Assembly: GCA_913043255.1 (NCBI GenBank)
Contig: CAJWLK010000002.1
Span: 245,305-309,304, forward strand
Direction of reading: 5' to 3'
Length of the DNA: 64,000 nucleotides
Origin: an uncultured Gemmatimonadota bacterium
GTDB taxonomy: Bacteria > Gemmatimonadota > Gemmatimonadetes > Palauibacterales > Palauibacteraceae
Of the stretch, positions 24,668 through 33,820 are shown one piece after another (position 1 is the stretch's first letter; every line of letters begins with the position of its first letter). Made by a program: the position numbers and the translations under genes. A model generated the notes under the pieces. The model was given only the letters and a program-made list of their open reading frames with translations, ran no database searches and was not told the origin of the DNA.

Positions 24668-27004
24668 GTGTCGGCAAAGGTAGGAGGTATACCAAGCCAG
24701 CAAAGAGGTTGGAACACCCTTCCAGTAGTCCTATTGGCAATCGTGCTTTCACTGGCGACCACAGGTACGTCTAACGCACAAACCAACCCATCCGTGGAAC
24801 GTGCGCGCACGCTGCTTGAAGCACAGATGCCTGTTTCCGCTGCTTCACTACTTATCTCAGAGCTTTCAAGTGGCGCTGTCGAAGACGATGGGGCGGTGTT
24901 GGTTATTGCCCAAGCTTACTCAGAACAAAGAGCTTGGAGATCAGTTCGTCGTGCATTGTCAGGCCGCCATTTTGCGGACCGCGAACCGCGAACTGAAGCG
25001 ACACTACTCCTCGCACGTGCGTACGCGGGTCTCGATAGTACTACCCAGGCGATTCAATTCTACCGCTCATACATAAACCAGAGTATCAATACCCCTCCAC
25101 TTTCAGCACGTGTGGGTTTTGCTACTGCACTTGGCCGTGGAAACCATTGGAACGAAGCGGCTGCACAGCTGGCCCTAGCAGAACGGGATGACCCGGATCT
25201 TGGGCGATGGATCCGGGTCTCACGACTCGATGCACTGGCGAAAGCTCACAATATCACAGCATTCGTGCTCGCCGATTCTATTATTCGTGAAACCCCAGTC
25301 GTAGCAGATTCAGTTCTAACATCGGTAGCCAAACTTGCGTTTGACCTCGGAGATCCTACACGTGGAATCGCGACGGCCCGTCGGGCCAGTCCGGGCGTAT
25401 GGAACGCCCTTGCGGCTGACTATATCGGGCCACACTTGCGTTCCACAGGCGATATAGCTGGAGCAATTGCCGCGTTTCGAGATGGTCTCACATCAGGCCA
25501 ATTTACCCGTAATACCGGCCCCGAACTTATCAAACTTGATGGGTCGTGGCGTACCCTTCGCGACGTTGGGCGGGCAGATGTAGGTGTGGGGTGGAACAAG
25601 CGCGGCGCGGAATATCTTTCCGCCGCACTACAAGAGGCACCAGAAGAAGCGAAGCCAGAAATTATTAGATTGCTGGCGGGCGCCTACACAGCGATGGGTA
25701 ACCCACGTCGAGGGATTCAGATCTTGAATCCATGGATCGACAAAAAGGAAATTTCCTCGAGTACTCGATCCTCGCTTTGGCTTCTTGCCGCTAGGGCTTT
25801 TACCCAACTTGGTGAATCAACTGCTGCGGATGAGGGATATGAGAACGCAGCCCAAGGTAGTGGTAATGCCGCCGCGTTGGCGGCTTATTTGATTGCGGAT
25901 GCACACCATGATGCAGACCGGCCAATAGATGCATCGGCGGCATTCGAACGTGCGTATCGACGTTTCTCGGGATCAAGCTATGGATCAAGGTCGCTTGAAC
26001 GCCTGGCGCTCCTTGACTACCACGAAGGCCGTTATGTCGATGCCAAGGCACGCCTCGATGAGTACCGTCGGAGGTACCCAGACGGTGGATGGTACCAGGG
26101 TGCTATTTATTGGAGCGGCAAGACTGAAGAAGCTCAAGGAGATACGGCGGCGGCACGTGCCTCATATGCGCAAGCATTCCGTCGAGATCCTCTTGACTAT
26201 TATGGAATCTTGGCATCAAGAAAGATTTCAAAGGATCGATGGGATGCACTTCGGTTGTTGGAATCTGATTCTGTTCCAAAGCTCGATAATACGTACAAAG
26301 AAGCATTAGGCCGGATGGGCCGGTTGCGCGAAGTTGGCTGGACTTCGCGAATGAAGTTCGAATACCGGGAAGCCCGTCAACGTGGCCCTACCGACTACGG
26401 ACAAATTCTTGCCTTTGCTCACGCTCTTAATGAAAAAGGCTGGACACAGGAAGGAATTCGCGAGGGGTGGCGTGCGAAATCGAAGAGGGTGCGCTGGAGC
26501 ATCCCTTTGCTGAAGGCCATCTACCCTCTTCCGTTTCGCGAGGCATTAACCGCAGCAGCGAAACTTCGCAATCTCTCTCCGCACTTCGTCGCAGGGCTCG
26601 CGCGTCGAGAATCTATGTTTGATCCTGAGATTAGATCGATAGCTAATGCGATTGGCCTGATGCAGTTGCTACCGGAAACTGCCCGAAACGTCTCCACCCG
26701 GGCCGGACTCCCCGAATACCAACGTAGCCAGCTTACGGTGCCACAAGTAAACCTTTTACTGGGTACCCAATACTTAGCAGATGTGCTCGCACAATTCGAC
26801 GGATTCCCTGCGGCTGGCATGATTTCCTACAATGCTGGCCCGCACCGTTATACACGCTGGCGCCAATTCCCAGAGTTTTTCGATGAAGAGCAGCTTGTGG
26901 AACGGATTCCCTTTCGAGAGACCCGTGAATACGTACGTGCGGTTACAGAATTGGCTGAAATTTACCGTTTTCTCTATCCCGACTTGGAAAATAATACACC
27001 CTAA
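24668..27004 (+). CDS. Secreted lytic transglycosylase with TPR-like N-terminal region (Slt-type)
   Basis: This enzyme cleaves peptidoglycan between MurNAc and GlcNAc. The 778-residue protein has a signal peptide (residues 1-40, ending SNAQ), a long superhelical region of TPR-like repeats, and a C-terminal SLT domain from about residue 630. The catalytic Glu lies in LARRESMFDP, followed by IGLMQLLPETA and MISYNAGP. The overall design matches Slt70. GTG 24668 has GGGAGG at good spacing. It probably acts in the periplasm in wall turnover. No partner gene adjoins. Confidence 0.93.
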   Translation: MSAKVGGIPSQQRGWNTLPVVLLAIVLSLATTGTSNAQTNPSVERARTLLEAQMPVSAASLLISELSSGAVEDDGAVLVIAQAYSEQRAWRSVRRALSGRHFADREPRTEATLLLARAYAGLDSTTQAIQFYRSYINQSINTPPLSARVGFATALGRGNHWNEAAAQLALAERDDPDLGRWIRVSRLDALAKAHNITAFVLADSIIRETPVVADSVLTSVAKLAFDLGDPTRGIATARRASPGVWNALAADYIGPHLRSTGDIAGAIAAFRDGLTSGQFTRNTGPELIKLDGSWRTLRDVGRADVGVGWNKRGAEYLSAALQEAPEEAKPEIIRLLAGAYTAMGNPRRGIQILNPWIDKKEISSSTRSSLWLLAARAFTQLGESTAADEGYENAAQGSGNAAALAAYLIADAHHDADRPIDASAAFERAYRRFSGSSYGSRSLERLALLDYHEGRYVDAKARLDEYRRRYPDGGWYQGAIYWSGKTEEAQGDTAAARASYAQAFRRDPLDYYGILASRKISKDRWDALRLLESDSVPKLDNTYKEALGRMGRLREVGWTSRMKFEYREARQRGPTDYGQILAFAHALNEKGWTQEGIREGWRAKSKRVRWSIPLLKAIYPLPFREALTAAAKLRNLSPHFVAGLARRESMFDPEIRSIANAIGLMQLLPETARNVSTRAGLPEYQRSQLTVPQVNLLLGTQYLADVLAQFDGFPAAGMISYNAGPHRYTRWRQFPEFFDEEQLVERIPFRETREYVRAVTELAEIYRFLYPDLENNTP

Positions 27005-27049
27005 AATACGTCTTTGTGTTGATAAATATGACCAGTATTTGATCCTCTG

Positions 27050-27078
27050 TTGACGGGTCCGAATATGGCCAGTAGCAT
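27050..27078 (+). promoter_or_regulatory. Predicted promoter of the cold-shock gene
   Basis: TTGACG (27050-27055), 17 bp and TAGCAT (27073-27078) lie about 100 bp before the cold-shock protein start. The resulting 5' leader of roughly 90 nt is in keeping with the long regulatory leaders of cold-shock mRNAs. Confidence 0.5.
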
Positions 27079-27177
27079 AGGGGCGTCTCACTTTCTAGCG
27101 GGGCTAAAAAGGATGCATAAAACGCACAAAATTCTCGCTAGATCCACTTGTCACAACCGCGTTGGGAGGTCCGCAGG

Positions 27178-27381
27178 ATGCAATCGGGTAAGGTGAAGTG
27201 GTTCAATGATTCGAAGGGGTACGGTTTTATTGAAACCCCAGATGGAGACGATGTTTTCGTGCACTATTCGTCTATTGAGATGGACGGGTACAAGACGCTC
27301 GTTGAGGGGATGGACGTGGATTATGAATTCACTCAAGGTGATAAGGGCCTTCACGCCACACGGGTGACGCGCCCGGCCTAA
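27178..27381 (+). CDS. Cold-shock domain protein (CspA family)
   Basis: The 67-residue OB-fold protein binds single-stranded nucleic acid. It has both RNA-binding motifs, KWFNDSKGYGFIE (RNP1) and DVFVHYSSI (RNP2). ATG 27178 is used because the fold begins at MQSGKVKWF; a longer in-frame start at 27148 would cover the GGGAGG ribosome binding site. It is monocistronic, with its own promoter and terminator. Confidence 0.97.
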   Translation: MQSGKVKWFNDSKGYGFIETPDGDDVFVHYSSIEMDGYKTLVEGMDVDYEFTQGDKGLHATRVTRPA

Positions 27382-27409
27382 CCGCACCTCTAGCGAGTTT
27401 AGAAGAGGT

Positions 27410-27442
27410 AAAACGCCCCGTCTTTCTGGCGGGGCGTTTTTT
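27410..27442 (+). terminator. Rho-independent terminator of the cold-shock gene
   Basis: AAAACGCCCCG pairs with CGGGGCGTTTT across a 9 nt loop, followed by further T residues (27437-27442). It lies about 30 bp after the stop. Confidence 0.9.
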
Positions 27443-27493
27443 ACTCTGACTCTTCCGCTGGTCTGAGCCCCCTTCTCCTCGTACTTGTAATGC

Positions 27494-30286
27494 ATGACAC
27501 CATCAGCCCGCACACACGAATCCTCGCTCTTTCTCCTAGATGGGTACGCGCTCATTTACCGAGCGTTTTTTGCCATGGTGAACAGACCACTCACTACCTC
27601 AGGTGGTGAAAACACATCAGCACCCTATGGTATAGCCCGGTTTCTGTTTCGGCTCATTGAGGATTATGAGCCAGAGTACCTTGGTGTTGTTTTCGATGCG
27701 GGAGACAGTTTCCGGACAGAGGTTTACCCTGACTACAAGGCAACCCGCGAAAAAATGCCGGATGAACTCCGTGCATCCCTTCCGCGTTGTCGTGACATCT
27801 TTGCAGCGTTTTGCGTACCGGTGATCGAAGCAGAAGGGTGGGAAGCGGACGATGTGATCGGATCGTTAGCTAAACAAGCGACTGCGGAAGGATTCAAAAC
27901 CGTAATCGTCTCTGGCGACAAAGATTTCCACCAGTTGATTGATAAAAACACGATGCTTCTCAATCCGGGCCGGGGTGGTCCTGCGGGAGTGAGCCAGGAA
28001 TGGGTAACAGAAGAGAATGCAGACAAGCGGTTGGGAGTAGCACCTGGACAGGTTACGGATTTTTTGGCCTTGCTTGGAGATGCGTCCGATAACGTCCCTG
28101 GGGTCCCTGGCATTGGTAAGAAGACGGCCCCAGAGCTACTGCGAGAATTTGGTAACCTGGAATCACTCCTCGACCGGGCAGAAGAGGTCAAGGCAACCCG
28201 TGCAAGAAACGCGTTACGCGAGCATGCAGAATCTGCACGACTTTCAAAAGAATTGGTCACCATCCGCACCGATGCTCCGGTAAAACTTGATCCGGACAGT
28301 CTAAAAACCATGCCTGTGGATCATGATAAGGCGGGCTCAATATTTCGTGAATTAGAGTTTCATAACCTCTTACGCGAACTTGAGAAACACGGTGAACCGT
28401 TGGACCACTTTGCGCCGGATCTTGAATTGGTTGAGAGTGTGTCCGAAGTGGAAAATGTCATCGCGAGCTTCGAAAGAGCCGAGTGCCTAGCGGCGGTCGC
28501 GGTTGGAAGTAGCGAAGATCCACTATCAGCGAAACTCATTGGTCTAGCGCTTAGTGACTCTGCTTCACGTGCAGTCTATGTGCCGTTAGGGCATGAGCCG
28601 CCGAAGGTTATGAGGGACTCAGATGGCAATCCTACTCTTGCATTAGATCCACCTAAGTCGAAGAACCTTCCAGCCCTATCGGATCCGATGATGGCTCCTC
28701 TCAAAACACTTCTTGAGTCGAACGGCCCCAAAGTCGGACATGATCTCAAATACACTATGCAGCTACTGAGTCGAAATGGAGTGACGCTTGGTGGAATCGA
28801 CTCCGATACGGCATTTGATACGCAAGTGGCGTCCTATTGCCTCGATCCGGCTCGTCGCGATCGCTCAATGGCTACCCTCGCCCCAGATCGACTCAATACT
28901 CAACTCGTAAATCGAGAAGAGATTACAGGTTCTGGTAGAAATCGAATTGGGCTTGAAGAGGTGGATTCTGCAGAATTTATGACCTGGGTTGGTCCGCGAG
29001 CAGCCGTTCTTCATGAACTCGCCGATGTCGATCGTAAAGATCTCGAACGTGTAGGAGTAAGTAGACTATTCCACGAGATTGAGATGCCTTTGATCCCGGT
29101 ACTTGCGGCAATGGAACAAGAAGGGGTGACCATTGATTGCCAGTTTTTTTCGGAGTTACGCGAACGCTTGCATCGGGACCTTCATCTTGTACGTGAAGAA
29201 ATTGCAAAACTAGCTGGCACAGAAGTTAACTTGCGTTCAGTTCCTCAACTCAGAGAACTCTTGTTCACGAAATTAGAATTGCCTGTTCTCAAAAAGACGA
29301 AAACGGGTCCGTCGACAGATGAGGCCGTACTTGCGCAGTTAGCAGATATGGGTCACGAAGTGCCACGCCTCATACTTGAGCACCGAGAACTCGACAAACT
29401 AGACGGAACCTATGTGAGTGTTCTGCCGACACTCGTCGATGATAAGGACCGAGTCCACACACGGTTTAACCAGACAGTGGCAGCCACGGGACGTTTATCT
29501 TCCTCTGACCCAAACCTACAGAATATACCGATACGTCGAGCATTAGGACGTGAACTCCGGAAGGGTTTTATTGCGAAAAAAGGCCATCTGTTTGTGGGTG
29601 CAGATTACTCCCAGGTGGAGTTACGAGTGATGGCCCATTTGTCTGGAGACGCTGCCTTTATCGAAGCGTTTCGATCTGATCGGGATATCCATCGTGAGAC
29701 AGCTGCTGGAATCTTCACTGTTGCATCGAGTGATGTGACAGCGGGTATGCGTGAACAGGCGAAGACGATCAACTTTGCGACCATATACGGACAGGGTCCA
29801 TTTGCACTCGCACAGCAATTGGGCATTTCATATGAGGAAGCCACGACATTCATTGAGGGGTATTTTGAACAGTTCGCCGGTGTAGCGTCCTACCTTGATG
29901 AGATGAAAGACATGGCGCGCCGTGAGGGATATGTTGAGACGTTGTTTGGTCGCCGTCGCTATATTCCCGAAATCCGCTCGAAAAATCCCGGAATCCGAGG
30001 TTACGGAGAACGAACCGCAGCCAATTCGCCGATTCAGGGTACCGCAGCCGATCTCATAAAAATTTCCATGATACGTCTCCACAACCGTCTCCAACCGTTG
30101 ACTGCACGGATGCTTCTGCAAGTACACGATGAGCTTTTGATTGAAGTTCCGGAGAGTGATGTCGAAGAGGTTGGGGCAATCCTCCGTGAAGAAATGGAGG
30201 GTGCAATCGAACTGGACATCCCTTTAAGGGTGGACCTTGGTATTGGTCAAAACTGGCACGATTGCAAATTTGGGAAGGAAAGTTAA
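27494..30286 (+). CDS. polA: DNA polymerase I
   Basis: Pol I fills gaps and removes RNA primers. The 930-residue protein has an N-terminal 5'-3' exonuclease domain (DGYALIYRAFFA, VFDAGDSFRTEVYPDYKATR, EADDVIGSLA), a middle 3'-5' exonuclease-like domain and a C-terminal polymerase domain with TGRLSSSDPNLQNIP, ADYSQVELR, the O helix INFATIYGQGPF and VHDELLIE. In the middle domain the acidic proofreading residues are absent: the DxE motif reads VAV near residue 330, the KYD motif reads KYT near 418, and no acidic residue stands at the third site. Proofreading is probably lost, as in Taq. No Shine-Dalgarno is obvious at ATG 27494. Confidence 0.97.
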   Translation: MTPSARTHESSLFLLDGYALIYRAFFAMVNRPLTTSGGENTSAPYGIARFLFRLIEDYEPEYLGVVFDAGDSFRTEVYPDYKATREKMPDELRASLPRCRDIFAAFCVPVIEAEGWEADDVIGSLAKQATAEGFKTVIVSGDKDFHQLIDKNTMLLNPGRGGPAGVSQEWVTEENADKRLGVAPGQVTDFLALLGDASDNVPGVPGIGKKTAPELLREFGNLESLLDRAEEVKATRARNALREHAESARLSKELVTIRTDAPVKLDPDSLKTMPVDHDKAGSIFRELEFHNLLRELEKHGEPLDHFAPDLELVESVSEVENVIASFERAECLAAVAVGSSEDPLSAKLIGLALSDSASRAVYVPLGHEPPKVMRDSDGNPTLALDPPKSKNLPALSDPMMAPLKTLLESNGPKVGHDLKYTMQLLSRNGVTLGGIDSDTAFDTQVASYCLDPARRDRSMATLAPDRLNTQLVNREEITGSGRNRIGLEEVDSAEFMTWVGPRAAVLHELADVDRKDLERVGVSRLFHEIEMPLIPVLAAMEQEGVTIDCQFFSELRERLHRDLHLVREEIAKLAGTEVNLRSVPQLRELLFTKLELPVLKKTKTGPSTDEAVLAQLADMGHEVPRLILEHRELDKLDGTYVSVLPTLVDDKDRVHTRFNQTVAATGRLSSSDPNLQNIPIRRALGRELRKGFIAKKGHLFVGADYSQVELRVMAHLSGDAAFIEAFRSDRDIHRETAAGIFTVASSDVTAGMREQAKTINFATIYGQGPFALAQQLGISYEEATTFIEGYFEQFAGVASYLDEMKDMARREGYVETLFGRRRYIPEIRSKNPGIRGYGERTAANSPIQGTAADLIKISMIRLHNRLQPLTARMLLQVHDELLIEVPESDVEEVGAILREEMEGAIELDIPLRVDLGIGQNWHDCKFGKES

Positions 30287-30333
30287 CAAACCATTCGCCA
30301 CCTCTGAGATACACACGAGAGAGGAAGTGATTC

Positions 30334-31488
30334 ATGGGTCAAACACGCCGCCACTTTGTAAAAACCTCTGCAAAAGCCAGTGGAGCTTTCGGAATACTTG
30401 GTTCCCTAGGCCCGATTGCGTGCGGCCCAGTGGATGGTGGGGGCAAACCCAGTGGTTATTCGTCAGAGTCAAAACGGATCCTGATACTAGGGGGGACCCG
30501 GTTTATTGGTCCCCACCAAGTCAAGTATGCACTGGACCGAGGTCACGAGGTTTCGATTTTCACGCGTGGTCGAACAAGGCCACCCTTCTACCACGATTAT
30601 TTTGATCGCGTCGAACATTTAGTAGGCGACCGAAATAATGACCTCACTGCGCTTGAAAATGGTGAGTGGGATGCTGTGATCGACAACTCGGCGTCAATTC
30701 CACGGTGGGTCCGAGAATCTGCGGGGTTACTTGCAAACCGTGCTGATCGCTATCTCTACGTGTCGTCAATCTCTGCATACGCGACCTACAGTGAAGTTGG
30801 AATGACCGAGAACGCCCCTCTAGCTCAACTAGAAGACCCTACGACTGAGGATGATACTGGCGCGACTTACGGTGGGCGGAAGGCTCTTTGTGAGCAGGCA
30901 GCCCAGGAAGCCTTTGGCGAGGACGCGATTATCGTCCGGCCCGGCCTCATTGTCGGACCAGGTGATAACACGGACCGCTGGACATATTGGCCAATCCGTA
31001 TCGACCAAGGTGGTGAAGTGCTCGCCCCGAACTCGCCGAGTGATCCGGTTCAGAACATCGATGCCCGCGATCTGTCCGAGTGGATGATTCGGCTTGTCGA
31101 GGAGCCAGGGCATGGAGGAACCTACAATGCCACTGGCCCAGCTCAGCCTGCAACGTTCGGTGAGATGCTTGAGGGGGTTCGAATCGCTCTCGACTCGGAT
31201 GCAACGTTCACGTGGGTCTCGACCAAATTTATGAGTGAGCACGGGATTAGGCCCTGGTCCCATATGACGAATTGGCGACCGGCGGAAGGGCAAGAGATTG
31301 GGCTGCTCCAAGTATCGGTGAGTGCCGCGATACAGCATGGGCTCACGTTTCGACCTCTCAGTGACACGGCCCGAGATACACTCGCATGGTGGAATACGCT
31401 ATCAGAGGAACGACGAGCTGAACCACAGGCTGGACTGCCTGCCGAATTAGAAGCCCAAGTGTTAGCGGCGTGGCGCTCTAGCGCGTGA
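30334..31488 (+). CDS. Tat-exported NAD-dependent epimerase/dehydratase-like (extended SDR) protein
   Basis: The 384-residue protein begins with a twin-arginine signal (TRRHFVKTSAKASGAFGILGS) and a Gly/Ser-rich linker. A Rossmann domain with GGTRFIG (near residue 53) and the active-site pair YVSSISAY and YGGRKALCE follow. This resembles atypical extended SDRs of the RNA-binding CSP41/isoflavone reductase type. A dinucleotide-binding enzyme with a Tat signal implies export of a folded, cofactor-loaded protein. GAGAGGAAG precedes ATG 30334. A Cys lies in LGPIACG, but a lipobox is not convincing. Substrate is unknown. Confidence 0.75.
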   Translation: MGQTRRHFVKTSAKASGAFGILGSLGPIACGPVDGGGKPSGYSSESKRILILGGTRFIGPHQVKYALDRGHEVSIFTRGRTRPPFYHDYFDRVEHLVGDRNNDLTALENGEWDAVIDNSASIPRWVRESAGLLANRADRYLYVSSISAYATYSEVGMTENAPLAQLEDPTTEDDTGATYGGRKALCEQAAQEAFGEDAIIVRPGLIVGPGDNTDRWTYWPIRIDQGGEVLAPNSPSDPVQNIDARDLSEWMIRLVEEPGHGGTYNATGPAQPATFGEMLEGVRIALDSDATFTWVSTKFMSEHGIRPWSHMTNWRPAEGQEIGLLQVSVSAAIQHGLTFRPLSDTARDTLAWWNTLSEERRAEPQAGLPAELEAQVLAAWRSSA

Positions 31489-31496
31489 ATACACCA

Positions 31497-31880
31497 TTAC
31501 ACGACATCGTCGAGTAAAAATAGATCGGTGAGAACAGCTCGAAGGTGAGTCGAGGCGTTAAGGTTATCGATGAGCTGAGACGATATTGTGGACTGAGCTG
31601 AGACCAGTCTGACTTTTGCTCCCGCCTTGGCCGCATCCTGCGATGTGATTTCGATCATATCTTGGTATGCGCTAACGGGTTCATACCCAGTGTCTAAAAG
31701 CGATCCCAGGTCTGTTTCGAGAGCACTGAGCGCATTCTCCATCCGAGAGAGGAACTCACGAAGCTGCCCACCCATTTTGGCAGCTGCGTCATCTGTGGCC
31801 CCTAGCGCCGCGTAGGATAGAAAGAACTCGTAGGACCTTTCGATTGTTTCGATGTGATCCTTGAGGTCAGCGGTCGTCAA
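31497..31880 (-). CDS. Small unknown protein coupled to the molybdenum hydroxylase operon
   Basis: This 127-residue soluble protein is predicted mostly helical, with heptad-like stretches (DLKDHIETIERSYEFFLSYAALG, MENALSALETDLGSLL). It has no signal peptide, no Cys and no motif I recognise. TTG 31880 overlaps the cytochrome b stop as TTGA, so it is translated as the last gene of the operon. Position suggests a dedicated accessory or assembly factor; that is inference only. It is convergent with the SDR gene (8 bp gap). Confidence 0.65.
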   Translation of the reverse strand: MTTADLKDHIETIERSYEFFLSYAALGATDDAAAKMGGQLREFLSRMENALSALETDLGSLLDTGYEPVSAYQDMIEITSQDAAKAGAKVRLVSAQSTISSQLIDNLNASTHLRAVLTDLFLLDDVV

Positions 31881-32764
31881 GCTGGGGCAACCGCTCCGGG
31901 GTCACTCGGAGGCACATCTGACATTTCCTCAAGTCCGTGGCTCTCCGAATGCGCTGGTTCACCATCCCCGATTTTCCACTGCTCAGGGTCGTAGTGTTCG
32001 AGGTATTCCTCACGCGTAATCCAGCCCTTGATCATAGAGCGCGTCATCCATCGCTTCTCCGGTCGGATCGCAAAATACACGTGTGCAATCACGAGTGTGA
32101 TTAGCGCTACGCCACAAAGACCGTGGAGGATGAAGACCAGTCCCCATGTCGTATCCGAGAGAAAATAAGGATTGCTTGTCCAAAACCACGTGTCGATGCG
32201 GAACGTCATCAGAAGACCTGTGATAATCGCACCGACGGATACAAGGGTTGTTGCGTTATGGTATGCGCGCTGGTCTAGTGGGTACTTGCCTGTGCGCCCC
32301 TCTTTGGCTGGTTTGCGTCTTAGGAACTGTCCTGCCGACTGGATTGCTTGACGGATTTCTTTCTTGCCGATCCATATCGTCCGCCAGTCCTTCCTGACCG
32401 TAGTATCCCATATGTGATAGATGATAAGCAGGGTAAGGACCAAGCCGGCGACCCAGTGAATCGTAACCCAGGCAAATTGAATGCCAACGAGCGGGAAAAA
32501 CGCCGTAACCAGAAGTACAAGCATCGAAAGTGCCATGAGCCAGTGGAACGACCGGGATGCGCCGGAATGTCGTTCGATCTTTTCTGGCACGTTCGCGATT
32601 GGCCGGTCGGTCTTTTCTGGTACGGGAGCCATCACAGCCACGTATAGTGCATGCACGACGACAAAAAGTATCCCGGCGAACAACGCGGCCCAGAGCAGAT
32701 CCCAGGCAACGCCGATCAATATGTCTTGACTCCACGGATTGGCGGTTCTCCTTAGAAAATCCAT
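31877..32764 (-). CDS. Cytochrome b561-like membrane subunit linked to the molybdenum hydroxylase
   Basis: The 295-residue integral membrane protein has about five hydrophobic segments (near residues 17-45, 73-93, 100-122, 170-190 and 205-232). Histidines suited to ligate heme b lie in FHWLMAL, VTIHWVAG, IIYHIWDT, ILHGLCG and VIAHVYFAI. It resembles the cytochrome b subunits of formate dehydrogenase and Ni-Fe hydrogenase. In this operon it would anchor the exported hydroxylase and pass electrons to quinone. The start is ATG 32764, and the 3' end overlaps the small downstream gene by four bases. Confidence 0.8.
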   Translation of the reverse strand: MDFLRRTANPWSQDILIGVAWDLLWAALFAGILFVVVHALYVAVMAPVPEKTDRPIANVPEKIERHSGASRSFHWLMALSMLVLLVTAFFPLVGIQFAWVTIHWVAGLVLTLLIIYHIWDTTVRKDWRTIWIGKKEIRQAIQSAGQFLRRKPAKEGRTGKYPLDQRAYHNATTLVSVGAIITGLLMTFRIDTWFWTSNPYFLSDTTWGLVFILHGLCGVALITLVIAHVYFAIRPEKRWMTRSMIKGWITREEYLEHYDPEQWKIGDGEPAHSESHGLEEMSDVPPSDPGAVAPA

Positions 32765-32808
32765 TTAGCGACTCTCCTCCGCCTGTCGGTCAAGATGATT
32801 CTCACACC

Positions 32809-33807
32809 TCATACAGCATCTCCGCGTACAGCACGACGGACGAGGCTTCGAGTCAGGGGGACCTTGAAATCATTGTGTCGAAGCGGCCGGAAACCACGCG
32901 TAGCAAGTTCGCCCGCTGCTATGCCAGTGTCATCATCAGCAGGCATACCTTGGATTAAGTCTTCAACCTCAGTGAGGCGCAACGGATAGGGGGCTACTCC
33001 GTTAACTGAGATTCGCGCTCGCTGAATAACGCCATCTGATTCAAATATTGATGCGGCGACGCTAACGAGTGCCCAGTCCCACGACTTTCTGTCCCTTGCT
33101 TTTTCCCAGTAGAATCGGGCGCCGCCCCAGTCTCCCGGAATTCGGACATGCGTGAGGATGTCACCTGGCTCAAGCACGGTCATCCGCTCGATATCGATGG
33201 CAGGACCGATGAAGAACTCTTCGGCGTCATAGGTTCGCTCACCGCTCGAACTGCGGACCACCATCTGGGCCCCGAGCGCAATAAGCGCTGTTGCTGTATC
33301 TGAGCCGTTCACGGCTACGCATCGGCTTGATCCAGTCACACAGTGCTCACGGTTCATCGACCTTGGTGTGCCCGCATAACAGATGTTGCCACCTGCCCGG
33401 TAGCATGGCCACCCGCCGCGATAATACCAACAACGTGTGTCCTGGATTAGGTTTCCGCCTAGCGTTCCTTGGTTGCGGATCTGAGGTGTCGCCACATCTT
33501 CAGCGGCCTGTGCCAACAGTCCGAATTTTGTGCGCACGTTCTCGTTGGTCGCCACCTCATGAAGCGTTGTCGCAGCCCCAATCCACAGAGCATCGCCACT
33601 CATATGAATCCCTTTGAGTTCCGCGATGCCCGTCAGTTCAACCACGGCGTCGGGTCGCTTGATGCGATCCTTAAACCAGTCAATGCTATCAAGGCCACCC
33701 GCGAGGACCCATGTGTTATCGCGGCGGTCAAGTACATCGATTGCTTCGTCAACGCTTGTCGGTTGGAAGAGTTGGAACGAAGGAATCATATCTCGAATCA
33801 CTGCCAT
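32809..33807 (-). CDS. FAD-binding subunit of a molybdenum hydroxylase (CoxM/PaoB type)
   Basis: The 332-residue protein has the FAD-binding domain fold of xanthine dehydrogenase medium subunits, with VLAGGLDSIDWFKDRI near residue 38 and the TPQIRNQGTLGGNLIQDTR block. An insert after it has five Cys (RCWYY, WPCYR, NICYAG, EHCVTG, SRCVAV), resembling the extra [4Fe-4S] site of E. coli PaoB and 4-hydroxybenzoyl-CoA reductase beta. ATG 33807 is chosen: AGGGGG precedes it and the conserved region starts there. It lies 13 bp after the Mo subunit and 44 bp before the cytochrome gene. Confidence 0.9.
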   Translation of the reverse strand: MAVIRDMIPSFQLFQPTSVDEAIDVLDRRDNTWVLAGGLDSIDWFKDRIKRPDAVVELTGIAELKGIHMSGDALWIGAATTLHEVATNENVRTKFGLLAQAAEDVATPQIRNQGTLGGNLIQDTRCWYYRGGWPCYRAGGNICYAGTPRSMNREHCVTGSSRCVAVNGSDTATALIALGAQMVVRSSSGERTYDAEEFFIGPAIDIERMTVLEPGDILTHVRIPGDWGGARFYWEKARDRKSWDWALVSVAASIFESDGVIQRARISVNGVAPYPLRLTEVEDLIQGMPADDDTGIAAGELATRGFRPLRHNDFKVPLTRSLVRRAVRGDAV

Positions 33808-33820
33808 CGTTCTGCCCCCT

